48,810 nt of DNA, from positions 1-48,810 of the forward strand of contig JAOBWH010000091.1 in assembly GCA_025463265.1 (NCBI GenBank), in the 5' to 3' direction. The notes beneath the pieces were generated by a model that was not told the DNA's origin, did not search any database, and saw only the letters and a program-made list of their open reading frames with translations. Below are positions 47,491-48,810 of the stretch, one piece after another. The DNA is from Ilumatobacteraceae bacterium (lineage in GTDB: Bacteria > Actinomycetota > Acidimicrobiia > Acidimicrobiales > Iamiaceae). The position numbers and the translations under genes were made by a program. Every line of letters begins with the position of its first letter. The first letter of the stretch is position 1.

Positions 47491-47548
47491 CGACGTGGGC
47501 TGCCGATGGGTGGCGCGCGTCCTGTTCGCGAACAAGGGGAACCCGGTC

Positions 47549-48703
47549 ATGTCGACCACCGAGTCATCGTCCAACGAGCGCCTGATCGGCCGGGAGGACA
47601 TCAACGACATCGAGGCGATCCTCGCCGTCGCGGCAGACGAGGGCGAGGCCAACGTCCGCGCCGTCAAGGACAACGCCGACGCCATCTTCACCTGGGACTA
47701 CGAGAAGGGCCGGCGCCCGGCGCTCAACAAGCTCTACGAGAAGGCCAAGCACAGCCAGTGGAACGGCGAGACCGACCTGGACTGGTCGATCGAGGTCGAT
47801 CCGCTGGAGCTGGTCGAGATGCAGCGCCACTCGTTCGGGCAGACCCCCGAGACCCGTGCCGCACAGACCGCCGGCACCCCGTTCGAGAAGTGGGGCGACA
47901 AGGAGTTCGACCGGCTGGGCATGGAGTCCAACAACTGGATGCTCAGCCAGTTCATGCACGGCGAGCAGGGCGCCCTCATCTGCACGGCGAAGATCGTCGA
48001 GACCGTCCCGTGGATCGACGCCAAGTACTACGCCGCCACCCAGGTGATGGACGAGGCCCGCCACGTCGAGGTCTTCGCCAAGTACCTCGACACCAAGCTC
48101 AAGGGCCACTACCCGCTCAACGTGCACCTCGGCCTGCTCCTCGACGACATCATCGAGGACTCCCGCTGGGACATGACCTACCTGGGCATGCAGATCATGG
48201 TCGAGGGCCTCGCGCTCGCGGCGTTCGGCCTGATGCACATGGTCACCCCGGAGCCGCTGCTCAAGCAGCTCCTCCGCTACGTGATGAGCGATGAGGCCCG
48301 CCACGTGGCCTTCGGCGTGCTCTCGCTGAAGGAGTACTACGAGGAGCTCACGCTCGACGAGATCCGCGAGCGCCAGGAGTTCGCCTTCGAGGCGGCGGTG
48401 CGCATGCGCGACCGCCTGCTGCAGCAGGAGGTGCTGGCCCGCATGGACATCGACACCAAGGAGGCGGTCCAGTTCGTGATGAACGATCCGGGCCGTCAGA
48501 TGTTCCAGCAGATGCTGTTCAGCAAGATCGTGCCGAACTGCAAGAAGCTGGGCCTGCTCGACGCCGGCGACGGCTGGCTGCGCACGAAGTTCCAGGAGCT
48601 CGGTGTGATCCAGTTCGAGGACCTCACCGACACCAGCGACGAGTACGAGTCGTTCGCCCTGGGGCAGTCCGAGCTGTCGGAGTCAGCCACCGCGATCGCC
48701 TGA
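47549..48703 (+). CDS. Ferritin-like diiron domain protein
   Basis: A 384-residue four-helix-bundle protein with paired E...ExxH motifs of a carboxylate-bridged diiron centre: QFMHGEQGALICTAKIV, then MDEARHVEVFAKYLDTKL; LGMQIMVEGLALAAFGLM, then MSDEARHVAFGVL. This is the ribonucleotide reductase R2/AurF-like oxygenase class rather than iron-storage ferritin. Such proteins are common in actinobacteria and their substrates are mostly unknown; N-oxygenation or fatty-acid oxidation are possibilities. Flanking helices include EFAFEAAVRMRDRLLQQEVLARMD. ATG 47549 is set by AAGGGGAA upstream. A strong terminator follows 17 bp after the stop. Confidence 0.85.
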   Translation: MSTTESSSNERLIGREDINDIEAILAVAADEGEANVRAVKDNADAIFTWDYEKGRRPALNKLYEKAKHSQWNGETDLDWSIEVDPLELVEMQRHSFGQTPETRAAQTAGTPFEKWGDKEFDRLGMESNNWMLSQFMHGEQGALICTAKIVETVPWIDAKYYAATQVMDEARHVEVFAKYLDTKLKGHYPLNVHLGLLLDDIIEDSRWDMTYLGMQIMVEGLALAAFGLMHMVTPEPLLKQLLRYVMSDEARHVAFGVLSLKEYYEELTLDEIRERQEFAFEAAVRMRDRLLQQEVLARMDIDTKEAVQFVMNDPGRQMFQQMLFSKIVPNCKKLGLLDAGDGWLRTKFQELGVIQFEDLTDTSDEYESFALGQSELSESATAIA

Positions 48704-48719
48704 TCTGCGCTGAACGCGC

Positions 48720-48748
48720 AACGAGGGGCCCCGATGGGGCCCCTCGTT
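48720..48748. terminator. Strong bidirectional hairpin terminator
   Basis: A perfect 13-bp stem: AACGAGGGGCCCC and GGGGCCCCTCGTT around loop GAT. It follows the ferritin-like gene and faces a probable minus-strand gene end at 48769, so it can serve both. Flanking A and T runs are only two bases. Confidence 0.85.
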
Positions 48749-48768
48749 CGCGTCTCGGGGGTCGGCTG

Positions 48769-48810
48769 CTAGGGAGCGACCGTGGTGACCGTGGCGGGCG
48801 GCGCCGTGGT
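48769..48810 (-). CDS. Probable C-terminal end of a minus-strand gene
   Basis: Thirteen codons before TAG read TTAPPATVTTVAP, a Thr/Pro/Val-rich low-complexity tail typical of secreted or wall-linked proteins in this kind of genome. The shared terminator at 48720-48748 supports a gene ending here. Only the tail is in the window, so no function can be given. Confidence 0.45.
   Translation of the reverse strand, partial: TTAPPATVTTVAP

Overview
The window is very GC-rich (third codon positions almost all G or C), gene-dense, and looks like core chromosome of an actinobacterium, most likely a member of the Acidimicrobiia. The signs are a fused E2-E1 2-oxoglutarate dehydrogenase of Kgd type, two F420-type luciferase-like oxidoreductases, a BldD-like regulator, a DesA3-type desaturase with its ferredoxin reductase, many GTG starts, four-base GTGA gene overlaps, and many starts that have a TANNNT -10 box 6-8 nt upstream and no Shine-Dalgarno sequence. 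No phage, insertion sequence, CRISPR array or biosynthetic cluster was seen.

Layout. 1-1.9 kb: the end of a lytR-rsfS operon and tRNA-Ala(GGC). 1.9-4.2 kb (minus): desaturase and redox partner. 4.5-9.3 kb: a haem-oxygenase-like diiron protein, a small Rho_N protein behind a general-stress-type promoter, two overlapping sugar kinases, an F420-type oxidoreductase and a SnoaL-like protein. 9.3-12.6 kb (minus): leuS and a small membrane protein. 12.9-14.4 kb: an anti-sigma / SigB-F-type sigma / STAS partner-switch cluster. 14.7-17.6 kb: a UvrD-type helicase with HRDC domain and a long N-terminal extension. 17.6-20.6 kb (minus): phosphotransferase, PAC2 protein and a second F420-type oxidoreductase. 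20.6-25.5 kb: CnoX-like thioredoxin, small zincin-like protein, comEA, comEC, holA. 25.6-36.4 kb: rpsT, lepA, a MarR/phosphotransferase pair, photolyase, the CIRCE-controlled hrcA-dnaJ-rsmE operon, a BldD-like regulator, hemW and a HAD hydrolase. 36.4-39.7 kb: a DUF998 protein, ettA split in two, and an FkbM methyltransferase. 39.8-48.7 kb: kgd, two small proteins (one PH-like), an amidohydrolase-like protein behind a KstR-like operator, a GT-C-type membrane transferase and a ferritin-like diiron protein.

Most genes serve translation and protein quality control (RsfS, tRNA-Ala, LeuRS, S20, LepA, RsmE, EttA, HrcA, DnaJ, CnoX-like), DNA repair, uptake and replication (UvrD-like helicase, photolyase, ComEA/EC, HolA) and central or lipid metabolism (Kgd, desaturase).

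The most striking feature is ettA. In the linker between its two ABC domains, two neighbouring lysine codons appear as TAG and ATG (TAG-GGC-ATG), so the gene ends and restarts in the same frame while both halves keep intact ABC motifs. Other leads are a GTTT-N16-GGGTAT promoter in the same window as a SigB/F-type sigma factor, an anti-sigma-like protein without an obvious ATP site, and a BldD-like protein with the exact RXD-X8-RXXD cyclic-di-GMP signature.
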